A stretch of 58,109 nucleotides of DNA from an uncultured Glaciecola sp. (lineage in GTDB: Bacteria; Pseudomonadota; Gammaproteobacteria; Enterobacterales; Alteromonadaceae). The notes beneath the pieces were generated by a model that was not told where the DNA came from, ran no database searches, and saw only the letters and a program-made list of their open reading frames with translations. Where the stretch lies: assembly GCA_947496235.1 (NCBI GenBank), contig CANMCE010000019.1, positions 1 to 58,109 of the forward strand, read 5' to 3'. A program made the translations under genes and the position numbers. Positions 43,674 to 52,831 of this stretch are shown here, piece by piece (position 1 is the stretch's first letter; each line of letters opens with the position of its first letter).

Positions 43674-45755
43674 TTAATATGAAATTAATAGCAGCTTATC
43701 AAACATTTCTCTCACGCTTTGATATCTATCTTCAGGAGATTTGGCCAGTGCTTTTAGAATGATGGAATTAATATTTTCCGGTAAAGGTTCTTTTCTAGCT
43801 GTCATCTGGGGCACTTCTGAATGACAGTGCTTAAGGGCCAGTTGCTGAAAGTTTGTGCCAGAAAAAGGCGGCTTTCCATTAAAAATACTGTACATGATAA
43901 CCCCAATGGCGTAGATATCTGTTCGTTCATCCAGAATTCCAGATGCACTAAACTGTTCAGGTGCCATAAATCTGGGGGTTCCCATAATAGGTCTTTCTGG
44001 TTCCGTCAAAATTTTTGTTTCATCCGCCTCGTCGTCTGAGGTTAAAAATGCCGATTCAACCTGCATAGCTAATCCGAAATCCATGACTTTAAGAATCCCT
44101 TGGCGATTGATAATCATATTGCCAGGTTTTAAATCTCGATGAATAACACCCAGTTGGTGAGCAGCTATCATGGCAGAACAAATTTGCTTCATAATTGCCA
44201 CTCCAGTGGCAATATCCAAAGCGCCTTTTTTCTTGATCAACTGACCTAAATCATAGCCGTGGACGTATTCCATGGTAATAAACAACTCACTCTCATTTAC
44301 ACCAAAATCGAATGTGCGCACTACATTACGGTGGGTAATTTTTCTGGCAAGTCGAATTTCTTCTTTTACGTTCAAGCCTTGGATATCTTCAAAAAATGAT
44401 TTTTGCATTACTTTTATAGCGACCTTGTCATTTAACTCAAGATCTTGGGCTAAAAATACAGTTCCCATAGTTCCCGAGCCAAGTTCTGAAATGACTTTAT
44501 ATCGGTTATCAATGATATGATCTGCCTGAGAGTTAGGTTGAGATAACGGATCTGATTCTAGATCCAAAACCGCATTATTTTTTAAATGTTGGCTATCATC
44601 ATTTTCTAATTCGCTTGAAAGTTCTGCAAGATAGGCTTCAAATTCTGCCTTTTCTTTTAAATCCGTGCTCATTTGTAGCAAGGCTTTTTCTAGGCGTCCA
44701 ATTTCATCTTTTGGGTGTTTTTTAGCACTTATTTCTGGATATAACCCTGCCTGAATTTGTTTGGTTATTTCCACCAATCGAATAATTGGGCGACTCATGG
44801 TTATCGCCATGAATAAAGCAATTAACGACGCTAAAATTAAACAAAATGCGCCTGTAAGCAAAAGTGCTTGCTGAATGTCTTTAAAGGGGCGCTGCAAGTC
44901 TTCAGCAGAGCGCATAGCGACCACAAACCCTAGTGGATTATTATCATTGCTATCAATACGGCGAAAAACTGTGTGCTGTATTTGAGAGTTAACAGTAAAT
45001 TGATTTTTTATCAGCGCATCTGGGGACGTTAACACTGATTTCCAAAGTTCTGGATGGTCTGAAAAGTAAGACAGTTTAGACTCAGATAATCCTAGATCTG
45101 ACATATAGTTAAGCTCTATGCCTGTAACTTCACCATTGGCATCTCGTGTAAAGGTAAATATGCCGATTTGGCTTTGGGTAAGGGCAACTATTTCTTGGGC
45201 GGTTTGCTTTGATAATTCATAGGCGAGAACGACAGCTCCCTTTACCAGATCTTTTGCCACATTATCAAAGATAGGGGCAGCTATGGCTTGCATTAATTTT
45301 CCATTACTGGAGAAAAAGCCTGAACTAATTTGACCGCTTAAAGCTTCATCTAGTAAGGAGCTTCGCCCAGCTAAATTGATACCGATGGCATCAGGTTGGT
45401 CAGCTCTAGCAAGCACATTGCCAAATTGATCCATGAAAAACAACACATCAAAGTCGTATGTTCTGACGTATTCAAGACTAAGATCTTGTAAGGTTAGAGT
45501 GTCTTGGTCCGCGACTAAAGGCAAGACGCGCACATCTCGTGCAATGCCATTTGCTAACTCTTGAATGAAACGATAACGACTATCGATTCGAGTATCTAAT
45601 ATGCGACTTGATTGATTTAACGAACGATCAATAACTTCTTGAGAAATACTGCTGGCTTTGTTTTCAATTTGCCAATATATAATACCGACAAAGAGTAAAA
45701 ATGCGATAAACACAAAAGAGAACAGCTTGGTTCTAATGCTAAATAACCACTTCAT
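43674..45755 (-). CDS. Sensor Ser/Thr protein kinase with N-terminal cache domain and HAMP
   Basis: This is a 693-residue membrane kinase. A helix (about 11-29), a large periplasmic cache-like sensor (about 30-295) and a second helix (about 298-320) lead to a HAMP domain (about 320-372). The cytoplasmic kinase domain follows (about 418-690), with glycine loop LGSGTMGTV, Lys448, HRD (539-541) and DFG (559-561), all intact. The layout is that of a chemoreceptor or histidine-kinase sensor joined to an eukaryotic-type kinase, the reverse order to the kinase at 4220-6139. It follows the cupredoxin-like lipoprotein gene by 37 bases, so the two may form a sensory pair. Confidence 0.9.
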   Translation of the reverse strand: MKWLFSIRTKLFSFVFIAFLLFVGIIYWQIENKASSISQEVIDRSLNQSSRILDTRIDSRYRFIQELANGIARDVRVLPLVADQDTLTLQDLSLEYVRTYDFDVLFFMDQFGNVLARADQPDAIGINLAGRSSLLDEALSGQISSGFFSSNGKLMQAIAAPIFDNVAKDLVKGAVVLAYELSKQTAQEIVALTQSQIGIFTFTRDANGEVTGIELNYMSDLGLSESKLSYFSDHPELWKSVLTSPDALIKNQFTVNSQIQHTVFRRIDSNDNNPLGFVVAMRSAEDLQRPFKDIQQALLLTGAFCLILASLIALFMAITMSRPIIRLVEITKQIQAGLYPEISAKKHPKDEIGRLEKALLQMSTDLKEKAEFEAYLAELSSELENDDSQHLKNNAVLDLESDPLSQPNSQADHIIDNRYKVISELGSGTMGTVFLAQDLELNDKVAIKVMQKSFFEDIQGLNVKEEIRLARKITHRNVVRTFDFGVNESELFITMEYVHGYDLGQLIKKKGALDIATGVAIMKQICSAMIAAHQLGVIHRDLKPGNMIINRQGILKVMDFGLAMQVESAFLTSDDEADETKILTEPERPIMGTPRFMAPEQFSASGILDERTDIYAIGVIMYSIFNGKPPFSGTNFQQLALKHCHSEVPQMTARKEPLPENINSIILKALAKSPEDRYQSVREMFDKLLLISY

Positions 45756-45792
45756 CTTGATACTCCAAACTTAGCCTTTGATGTTGAACAAT

Positions 45793-46776
45793 TTAAAAAT
45801 AATCACCTTGTTTTTTTGCTTTTTGCGGGTAGGTTTCGCCGAACTTATTGCGCCGTTCAATGGCTTTGAATTGGCGTGTATCGAAGATAAGATTCAGGGT
45901 TTCAACTTGTTTGTCTTTAATCGTGAAATTTTGGCTTTGTTCACCTCTAATACTCCATAAATTTAGGCTATATTCCCCCTCTGGTAATTCAGTAAACTCA
46001 AATGAACCGTCTTCAGAATCGATGATTTGCGATTTGCCCTTGTCATCGATTGCAATATAAGCCGCCATTCCAGGATGAATATTGCAATACACTTTTACAA
46101 TACCTTCTTTATTCAGTTTAACCGCTCGCTGTAATCCGCCACCAAAGGTACCTAAATCAAAGGCATTTTCACCGGTAGTAGAGAAAACGTTATGTTGAAT
46201 TTCATCTTGATTCACAAAATTAATCACATCACCTTTGCGAATGACCATGTTGCCAGGTGTATAGACTTTATTGACCATATCCACGTCATGCACAGCGTTG
46301 TTTTGAGCACTTGAGAGAGATTTTCCATCCGTTCGCATTACACTGACAATAATGCCTTCAGCCGACAGATTCCCCTGATTTGTAATCACGCTAATCTTGC
46401 CTGACAAAGCACCTAATTTAGGTTGGGTGGCCACAGGAACATTAGGGGTTGTAATGACCTCTTTTGCGGCTTCTGTACGATTAGAAATTATAGGTTCTTG
46501 AGGTAATCTAGGTGTTTGCTCAGCCGCAGGTATTTGATTAGAGGCTTGCTCGGGCTCCGATAAACTTGGTTCAACGTCAAATCCGGTTTGCGTGCCCTCT
46601 ATTACCTTTCCTTGGTCATCTTTTACGGCGCCGACTTGGGCGGAGCTAAAGCTACTTATTATGCGATCCAGACCGGGAATTTTATCTCTTAGTCCGTATA
46701 CTGAAGCACAACCCACCATGCTTATCGTTATAAAAATCATGGATGCTTTAATAGCGAAATGTGCGTTTTTTTGCAT
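45793..46776 (-). CDS. Cupredoxin-like lipoprotein
   Basis: This is a 327-residue lipoprotein (lipobox ISMVGC, Cys at about 23). A Pro/Glu/Thr-rich spacer runs to about 125. The next 140 residues (about 128-250) contain a plastocyanin-like fold with a type 1 copper set: His in IQHNVFS and Cys-His-Met in VYCNIHPGMAAYI. A small carboxypeptidase-regulatory-type domain follows (SFEFTELPEGEYSLNLW). Such proteins carry electrons or sense copper or redox state in the periplasm. It begins with ATG 46776 after AAGGTGA and precedes the sensor kinase gene, so it could be an accessory to that sensor. That link is inferred. Confidence 0.8.
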   Translation of the reverse strand: MQKNAHFAIKASMIFITISMVGCASVYGLRDKIPGLDRIISSFSSAQVGAVKDDQGKVIEGTQTGFDVEPSLSEPEQASNQIPAAEQTPRLPQEPIISNRTEAAKEVITTPNVPVATQPKLGALSGKISVITNQGNLSAEGIIVSVMRTDGKSLSSAQNNAVHDVDMVNKVYTPGNMVIRKGDVINFVNQDEIQHNVFSTTGENAFDLGTFGGGLQRAVKLNKEGIVKVYCNIHPGMAAYIAIDDKGKSQIIDSEDGSFEFTELPEGEYSLNLWSIRGEQSQNFTIKDKQVETLNLIFDTRQFKAIERRNKFGETYPQKAKKQGDYF

Positions 46777-47173
46777 GGTTAGTATTCACCTTCAATCTTT
46801 TAGGTAAGTTTGATGCTTAAAGCTCAAGCACAGCGTCTTTTTCAACATTACGATTTGTTTCTGTCGGAAGTTGCACCTCGAAAACAAGAATAGATGCAAG
46901 TGAGTATGTTTAAGATTGACTTACCCAAAGATCAGTAGCTGATCAGGAGAATAAAAATTATGATTAATCTGGTAGTTAAAACTTATCTAAAGTAAAGCTT
47001 GTGTTTTCACTGGTAAAATTAGGGGGAATCGCGTTACACTTTACCTATAAAAATAAATAGCGATAAAGCAGTTCTTTCCCTCCCGAATATTGATTTCTTA
47101 CGCCGCCTGGTGTTGTCAGTGCCTGGGCTGTCTGGGAATGGATCTGAAAAGTAATAGAAAAGGATAGATAAAC
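46777..47173. promoter_or_regulatory. Divergent intergenic region, cupredoxin lipoprotein gene and ssb
   Basis: This 397-base region must hold promoters in both directions. It has a small inverted repeat GATCAG-TAG-CTGATC (46930-46944), followed at once by AGGAGA and an 11-codon reading frame (46960-46995, MINLVVKTYLK), which is too short to call. No LexA-type CTG-N10-CAG box is seen, although ssb is SOS-controlled in some relatives. Confidence 0.4.
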
Positions 47174-47692
47174 ATGGCCTCTAGAGGTGTAAACAAAGTC
47201 ATTTTAGTTGGCAATCTGGGTAATGATCCAGAAGTACGATATATGCCAAATGGCGGCGCAGTAGCTAATTTAAGCATTGCGACCAGTGAAAGTTGGAAAG
47301 ACCAACAAGGGCAACAACAAGAGCGCACAGAGTGGCATCGCGTTACCATGTATCGTCGACTTGCAGAAATTGCTGGTGAGTACTTGAAAAAAGGCTCACA
47401 AATTTATCTCGAAGGTAAATTACAAACCCGTAAGTGGCAAGATCAGCAAGGGAATGACAGATATACCACAGAAATAATTGCAGACCAGATGCAAATGCTA
47501 GGTGGTGGCGCTAGAGGCGACAATCAAGGCGGTTATCAACCGTCAGGCGGTCAACAACAACCTCAACAAGGTGGCTATCAGCAACAGCCTAACCAAGGTT
47601 ATCAACAACCTCCACAACAGCAAAGACCTGCGCAACAGCCACCGAAAATGTCTGAGCCAAACTTTGACTATGATGACGATATTCCCTTTTAA
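47174..47692 (+). CDS. ssb: Single-stranded DNA-binding protein
   Basis: This is a 172-residue SSB. The OB fold (about 1-112) has the family start [18 protein letters not shown], then [29 protein letters not shown] Gln/Gly/Pro-rich linker (about 113-160) leads to the acidic tip DDDIPF, which recruits replication and repair proteins. Length and tail are normal for a housekeeping gammaproteobacterial SSB. In many relatives ssb is divergent from uvrA; here the neighbour is the cupredoxin lipoprotein gene, so local order has changed. A clear terminator follows. Confidence 0.97.
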   Translation: MASRGVNKVILVGNLGNDPEVRYMPNGGAVANLSIATSESWKDQQGQQQERTEWHRVTMYRRLAEIAGEYLKKGSQIYLEGKLQTRKWQDQQGNDRYTTEIIADQMQMLGGGARGDNQGGYQPSGGQQQPQQGGYQQQPNQGYQQPPQQQRPAQQPPKMSEPNFDYDDDIPF

Positions 47693-47756
47693 TTTCTGAG
47701 GAAACAACACTTTTATAAGTGCTTACATAAAATCTGTTAACACTGAGCAACTATCA

Positions 47757-47786
47757 AACCCAGCTAAATGCTGGGTTTTTTATTTT
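47757..47786 (+). terminator. Rho-independent terminator of ssb
   Basis: AACCCAGC (47757-47764) pairs with GCTGGGTT (47770-47777) around a five-base loop, followed by a T-rich run to 47786. This is a textbook intrinsic terminator. Confidence 0.9.
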
Positions 47787-47982
47787 CCAAGTCACCAATA
47801 GCTGCTCAAAAAATGTGCAGCCATTGCCCCGTTTGTGCGCTATTCAAAAATAGAAACAGCAAAAATAATAGAAAAAACCATATTAAACAAAAGTATAGTT
47901 TTTAGGAATAAAATTTGCTTTTGGGATTATTGCCACGGCAGTTGTGTGGATTATCGCAGCAAAAATTAAAAGGAAGATTAAC

Positions 47983-48813
47983 ATGAAAAAGCTTTATGCT
48001 TGTCTGGCTCTGCTGATTTGTACACACGCTAATGCCATTGTGATTACCAGTGTGGATGATGGCAGCACACTTGCGAGTAATATTGAGGGATCTGACGTAT
48101 CAATAGATTTTTCGTCTATCAACTATGTAGGAAGTAGTTCACAAGCAGGGACTTTTACAGGGGGAATTGCGTCTGGAATTGGTATTGACGCCGGGATTAT
48201 TTTAACCAGTGGAACAGCAGCTGACGCTGCAGGACCAAATACGAGTACTTCAACGACTACTGAACTAGGGGCGGGGGGCGACAGTGATCTTTCCGATCTG
48301 GTAGCTGGAGTAGCAACCTTCGATGCTAATATTTTAGAATTTGAATTTACCACACCTACAGGAGATTTATTTTTTGATTTTGTGTTTGCATCAGAGGAGT
48401 ACAACGAGTTTTTGGACTTTGTAGACCCTTTTGGATTATTTGTAGACGGTGTCAATTATGCCTTAGCGCCAGATGGACAAGCCATTGCTGTTAGTACGGT
48501 AAACTGCGGCGAATCTGGCGTAGATATTACGGGGCCTAATTGCAGTTTCTTTAATAATAATGATTTAGGATTATTCGATATAGAATACGATGGTTTTACT
48601 GATGTGTTCACCGCCATGATTACCGGTTTAGGTGCAGGAACCCATACAATGAAAATTGCTATTAGTGATGCCACTGACGATGAACTGGATAGTGCTGTCT
48701 TCATAGAAGCAGGTTCATTTAGTGGCGTTAACCCAAGGCCTGTTCCCGCTCCGGCGATATTTATCCTTATATTGTTAGCGCTCGCCTTTGTATTTCCAAA
48801 AAGGAAAATATAA
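47983..48813 (+). CDS. Exported choice-of-anchor-L protein with PEP-CTERM-like tail
   Basis: This is a 276-residue exported protein. An in-frame ATG at 47944 exists, but ATG 47983, with AAGGAAG before it, gives a clean signal peptide (MKKLYACLALLICTHANA). The core (about 30-245) resembles the choice-of-anchor-L domain: SGIGIDAGIILTSG, FEFTTPTGDLFFDFVFASEEYNEF and VFIEAGSF are typical. The C-terminus VPAPAIFILILLALAF followed by PKRKI matches a sorting signal of Pro-containing motif, hydrophobic helix and basic end, like PEP-CTERM/VPxPA tails. A surface or extracellular-matrix role is likely. It stands alone. Confidence 0.82.
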   Translation: MKKLYACLALLICTHANAIVITSVDDGSTLASNIEGSDVSIDFSSINYVGSSSQAGTFTGGIASGIGIDAGIILTSGTAADAAGPNTSTSTTTELGAGGDSDLSDLVAGVATFDANILEFEFTTPTGDLFFDFVFASEEYNEFLDFVDPFGLFVDGVNYALAPDGQAIAVSTVNCGESGVDITGPNCSFFNNNDLGLFDIEYDGFTDVFTAMITGLGAGTHTMKIAISDATDDELDSAVFIEAGSFSGVNPRPVPAPAIFILILLALAFVFPKRKI

Positions 48814-49127
48814 ATCCTATAGCAAAAAATACATCTGGTATTGATAAGTTGATAGTGGGGCCTTTGATAATTGTTTTAGGCCCTATCTTGTATTGATTTA
48901 AGTATTTTGATCAAGTTGTGAACCCTCCTTATCAGCATCTCTGCTTAATAAGATTACGAAGACTGATTTTCTGTTTATTTATTTAATTAATGTCGCTATT
49001 GGCTTTTACATCAGATCGGATTTTCATGCTAACCTCTAATACTTATCGGTCCTTTAATCAGGACTCAATTTGTCGCGCACTTTAGTCACTCTTTAAGCGC
49101 CGCACTGAATCAAAGATAGGTAGTTAG
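48814..49127. other. Intergenic region before uxuA
   Basis: This 314-base gap holds an imperfect hairpin (GATAGTGGGGCCT at 48851-48863 with AGGCCCTATC at 48878-48887) that may end the preceding gene, though no T run follows. The rest should contain the uxuA promoter; no operator was recognised. Confidence 0.4.
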
Positions 49128-50312
49128 ATGTTAGAAACATGGCGTTGGTTTGATCCCAATGATTCAATTACATTAAAGAAAATTGCCCAAGCAGGTGCGA
49201 CTGGTATTGTCAGTTCGTTGACCGAAATTCCAACCGGTGAAGTTTGGCCATTGGAAAATTTACTTGAGCGTAAAGCCATGATCGAACAAGCTGGTCTTTC
49301 TTGGGACGTAATTGAAAGTATCCCAGTACATAATGATATAAAAACGCGAAAAGGCAACTACCAACAGCTCATAGAAAATTATAAGACTTCCATTGAAAAT
49401 GTCGGTAAGGCTGGCATTAAATATGTGTGTTATAACTTCATGCCAGTCGTCGACTGGACTCGAACCAATCTTGATTACTTGCTGGAAAATACTGGCTCAG
49501 CATTACGCTTTGATATGGTGGATTTTGTTGCTTACGACGTATTTGTGTTAGAACGCACTAATGCCTCTGCTAGCTATCCTGATGAACTAGTGGCCAAAGC
49601 TCAGGAAAAAGTTGGCGCTATGACCGCAGAGCAAATTGATGTACTAGAAAGTAATATCATTGCGGGATTGCCTGGCGGCGAAGGCTCTTATACTCGAGAG
49701 TCTATCAAAATCACCATAGAAGAATTTATTGCGTTGGGTGAAGAAGGCCTAAGATCTAACCTTTTACAATTTTTAACTGACGTCATTCCAGTGGCCGAAT
49801 CAGTGGGCGTAAGTATGTGTATCCATCCAGATGATCCGCCGTTTTCATTGTTTGGATTACCCCGAGTGGTATCTACTCAGCAGGATGTAAGAAGGATCCT
49901 TAATACTGTTGATAGTAGTTCAAATGGTTTGACTTTGTGCGCTGGTTCTTTTGGTGCGCGAGGTGATAATAACCTCGTGAGTATGGTGGAAGAATTTGGA
50001 CCTAAGATATTCTTTGTGCATTTGCGTAACGTGGTACGTGAACAGGACGGTTCCTTTTATGAAGCTGAACATTTAAACGGTGATAACGACATGGTTGGTT
50101 TGATCAATGCATTGTTAAATGAGGAAGCAAAACGCTCAGATGCTGGCTTGAATCAACCTATTCCAATGCGTCCCGATCACGGGCACTTGCTAGACGATGA
50201 GGCTAGTCAGCAAAACGTAAAACCTGGCTACTCCTATTTAGGCCGGTTAAAAGGCCTTGCTGAATTACGCGGCGTGATTCATGCCTTGTCTTATATGCGT
50301 GAGCGCAATTAG
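49128..50312 (+). CDS. uxuA: Mannonate dehydratase
   Basis: This is a 394-residue UxuA, which converts D-mannonate to 2-keto-3-deoxy-D-gluconate in glucuronate and alginate/pectin-derived uronate breakdown. The N-terminus MLETWRWFDPNDSITLKKI and the segments ATGIVSSLTEIPTGEVW, CYNFMPVVDWTRT and CIHPDDPPFSLFGLPRVV are typical. The metal-site region FVHLRNV and the DHGHLL motif near the end (about 352-357) are intact. No uxuB, uxaC or transporter is adjacent, so the rest of the pathway must be elsewhere. The family length is about 390-400 residues. Confidence 0.96.
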   Translation: MLETWRWFDPNDSITLKKIAQAGATGIVSSLTEIPTGEVWPLENLLERKAMIEQAGLSWDVIESIPVHNDIKTRKGNYQQLIENYKTSIENVGKAGIKYVCYNFMPVVDWTRTNLDYLLENTGSALRFDMVDFVAYDVFVLERTNASASYPDELVAKAQEKVGAMTAEQIDVLESNIIAGLPGGEGSYTRESIKITIEEFIALGEEGLRSNLLQFLTDVIPVAESVGVSMCIHPDDPPFSLFGLPRVVSTQQDVRRILNTVDSSSNGLTLCAGSFGARGDNNLVSMVEEFGPKIFFVHLRNVVREQDGSFYEAEHLNGDNDMVGLINALLNEEAKRSDAGLNQPIPMRPDHGHLLDDEASQQNVKPGYSYLGRLKGLAELRGVIHALSYMRERN

Positions 50313-50470
50313 GCGTAGACGAAAAGAGGTGTGCATAAGATATTTAGTCTTAATTTAGCCATCAATTGAATTAATATGTAAAGTTGAATGCAGTCGTTGT
50401 AAAGGCAAAGGGTGAGTTCAAAAGCATTATGCTTTAACATGACGAAAGTAAGTAACTGAATTAAAGACAC

Positions 50471-52030
50471 ATGTATAAGAATAAACTCTACGCGTTTGGC
50501 GTAATTTCTGTTGCTATTTTGATGATAGCGCTCATTTGTACCGCCGTAGCTGCTCAAATTACCCGTACAAATTTGCAACAAAGTACCACCGCGCAAACTC
50601 TGCTCTCGGAGCACCAACAACTTTCGAGCATTTCTTATAGACTATTTAAGCAATTAACAGATGAACTCATTTTTGGACAGAACGCAAACCAAGCTGAAGT
50701 TCGAAATAAAAGACAATTAATTACCATATCACTGGCCAAAATTCGTCAATTGGAGATAAGTCAACGTGAAGCTTTAGGTGAAGCAGAGACCCAAGGAACA
50801 GTGGAAGATACTGACGAATTGGAAAGTTTGATAGATGAAATTATTACCGAATTTAAAGCGATAATTGCGCTCAATGATTCAACACCTCTGCGACAGCAAG
50901 AGAGGCTGCAACGCCTATTAGAAGTGACAATTGACAATCAGTTTAGAGAAGCAATTAATTCCGCAGTTTCAAGACAAAGTCGCGTAGTTTCTGCCACTAA
51001 TGCAAGAATCGACACCTTAAATACTACGATAATGTGGTTTGCGGTAATGATAGGATTAATTGCTGCGCCTAGTATTTTGGTGGGTTGTTATTGGTTGTTT
51101 AGTCAACTTTATCAACCGTTAAGCATTATACAAAGCGGCACTGAAACTATTGCAACAGGAAACTATCAATATAGATTACCTGAATCTATGGACAAGGAGT
51201 TTCAGACCATAGTTCAAGCATTAAATAAGTTAGCGATTCAACTTGCTGAGCACGAAAACATGCAAGCCGAATCTCGAAAGCAGTTGGAATTTGAAGTGGA
51301 GCGGCGAACTCAAGAATTAAGACAAGCCAATTTGCAACTTACGCAAATTGATTCAAAGCGTCGCCAATTTATTGCCGATGTTTCACATGAGTTTAGAACA
51401 CCCCTTACAATCATTCGAGGTGAAGCACAGGTCACCTTGCGGCAAAAGCAAGGTAAAGAATCTGAGTACAGGGATTCGCTGAAAGTCATTCTAAATCAAG
51501 CAATAGGGTTGAGCCGGTTAGTAGAGGACTTGTTGTTACTTGCTAGAGCTGAGATAGACCAAATGAGTCTGCAGCTCAATTTAGAAAATATGAAAGACTT
51601 GGTTGAAAATAATCATACTCAGTGGCAAAGACAACATCCAGAAAGACGGATTGATTATTTTTGTGAGCAGGCACTTGATGACTTGTACATTAAATGTGAT
51701 GCCCAGAAAATATCACAAGCACTTTCCATTTTAATGGACAATGCAATTAAATACTCTAAACAGGACAGCCCAATAGAAGTTAGACTTCGAGTCCATAGTA
51801 CTCATTGTCATATTGAAGTAAGAGATCATGGCGATGGAATTGCACCAGCAGAACTGGAACATATTTTTGAGCGTTTTGTACGATTTAAACATAGAAGTGA
51901 GGGCTTTGGGTTGGGGTTATCAATCGCTAAAGTCATTATGCATGCTCATAACGGCGATGTGATCGCAACATCAACAGCAAATGAAGGCTCCACTTTTACC
52001 CTGCAGTTACCTTTGGGAGAAAACAAATGA
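50471..52030 (+). CDS. Sensor histidine kinase with HAMP domain
   Basis: This is a 519-residue classical sensor kinase. Two helices (about 9-28 and 192-215) enclose a helical periplasmic domain of about 165 residues. HAMP follows (about 215-267), then a short coiled coil (about 268-300). HisKA has the phospho-acceptor His in FIADVSHEFRTPL, and the HATPase domain has MDNAIKYS (N box), RDHGDGI (G1) and GFGLGLSIAK (G2). It overlaps the response regulator gene by four bases. The stimulus cannot be read from sequence; no transporter or enzyme gene is joined to the pair. Confidence 0.93.
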   Translation: MYKNKLYAFGVISVAILMIALICTAVAAQITRTNLQQSTTAQTLLSEHQQLSSISYRLFKQLTDELIFGQNANQAEVRNKRQLITISLAKIRQLEISQREALGEAETQGTVEDTDELESLIDEIITEFKAIIALNDSTPLRQQERLQRLLEVTIDNQFREAINSAVSRQSRVVSATNARIDTLNTTIMWFAVMIGLIAAPSILVGCYWLFSQLYQPLSIIQSGTETIATGNYQYRLPESMDKEFQTIVQALNKLAIQLAEHENMQAESRKQLEFEVERRTQELRQANLQLTQIDSKRRQFIADVSHEFRTPLTIIRGEAQVTLRQKQGKESEYRDSLKVILNQAIGLSRLVEDLLLLARAEIDQMSLQLNLENMKDLVENNHTQWQRQHPERRIDYFCEQALDDLYIKCDAQKISQALSILMDNAIKYSKQDSPIEVRLRVHSTHCHIEVRDHGDGIAPAELEHIFERFVRFKHRSEGFGLGLSIAKVIMHAHNGDVIATSTANEGSTFTLQLPLGENK

Positions 52031-52707
52031 AGGTTTTATTAGCTGACGATGAAATTCCTTTATTAAGTTTTCTGTTTCGAGGATTACAAGCTGAGGGCTT
52101 CGAATGCTATAAAACCAATGTTTTGCAGGATGTCATCACCCTGATTAAAAAAGTAAAGCCGCAAGTCGTGGTATTGGATCGAATGTTTGAAGAGCAAGAT
52201 AGTGTAGAAATTGTACCATTAATCAAGCACTTACCTGATCCGCCAATGGTATTGCTATTAACGGCAGTGGATGAAGTGTCAGAACGCGTGTCCGGACTAC
52301 AAAAAGGTGCAGATGATTATTTATGTAAGCCTTTTGATTTCGACGAATTATTGGCCAGAATTACAGTATTAGGTCGTCGTATAGATGTGGGTCATAACAA
52401 AGCGATAAATGAGATTTCATTTGCCAATATCACCTTGGATAAAGAGTCGCGTATTGCAAGTGTACAAGGGATAGAGCTTCAATTAACTAAGTTAGAATAT
52501 GATTTATGTTTGTACTTTATAGAAAACCCTAATAAGGTGTTATCTAGAGAACGCATTTTAAGTCGGGTTTGGCAGACCTATAGTGATCCTCAGACAAACA
52601 TAGTGGATGTTTATGTGAGTCGGTTGCGGCAAAAACTACCTTCAAACTCAGACATAGAAATACAAACCTTAAGAGGCAATGGTTATAGATTAATCAATGC
52701 TTCATAA
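52027..52707 (+). CDS. OmpR-family response regulator
   Basis: This is a 226-residue regulator. The receiver domain (about 1-115) has the acidic pair ADDE (6-9), phospho-acceptor Asp in VVVLDRMF (about 51), LLTAVDE and the conserved Lys in DDYLCKPFDF. The C-terminal winged helix (about 130-225) contains LTKLEYDLCLYF and NIVDVYVSRLRQKL with the terminal RGNGYRL. It is translationally coupled to the sensor kinase. The next gene, an S9 peptidase with an inverted-repeat-flanked promoter, is a plausible target by proximity. Confidence 0.93.
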   Translation: MKVLLADDEIPLLSFLFRGLQAEGFECYKTNVLQDVITLIKKVKPQVVVLDRMFEEQDSVEIVPLIKHLPDPPMVLLLTAVDEVSERVSGLQKGADDYLCKPFDFDELLARITVLGRRIDVGHNKAINEISFANITLDKESRIASVQGIELQLTKLEYDLCLYFIENPNKVLSRERILSRVWQTYSDPQTNIVDVYVSRLRQKLPSNSDIEIQTLRGNGYRLINAS

Positions 52708-52758
52708 AACTATTGCGTTAATAATGGTTTAAATACAGATTTATACAAGTTGCAAGAA

Positions 52759-52800
52759 TTGTTTTCACTACCTCCCTTGCTTTATACTTTAGTAGTGAAA
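52759..52800 (+). promoter_or_regulatory. Candidate promoter with flanking inverted repeat, S9 peptidase gene
   Basis: A -35-like TTGTTT (52759-52764) and -10-like TATACT (52783-52788) lie 18 bases apart. They are overlapped by a perfect 9-bp inverted repeat, TTTCACTAC (52763-52771) and GTAGTGAAA (52792-52800), about 30 bases before the peptidase start. This may be an operator, or a leader hairpin if transcription starts earlier. Confidence 0.4.
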
Positions 52801-52831
52801 CGTCGTAGATATGATAAATAAAAGGAATCTC

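Noticed and set aside
46960-46995. An 11-codon reading frame with a good ribosome-binding site (AGGAGA) upstream of ssb
   Set aside because: It is too short, has no codon bias toward one amino acid and no known partner; chance is likely.
50309-50620. A 103-codon minus-strand frame before the sensor kinase
   Set aside because: Half of it is the complement of the kinase N-terminus, and it starts within that gene; it is probably a shadow.
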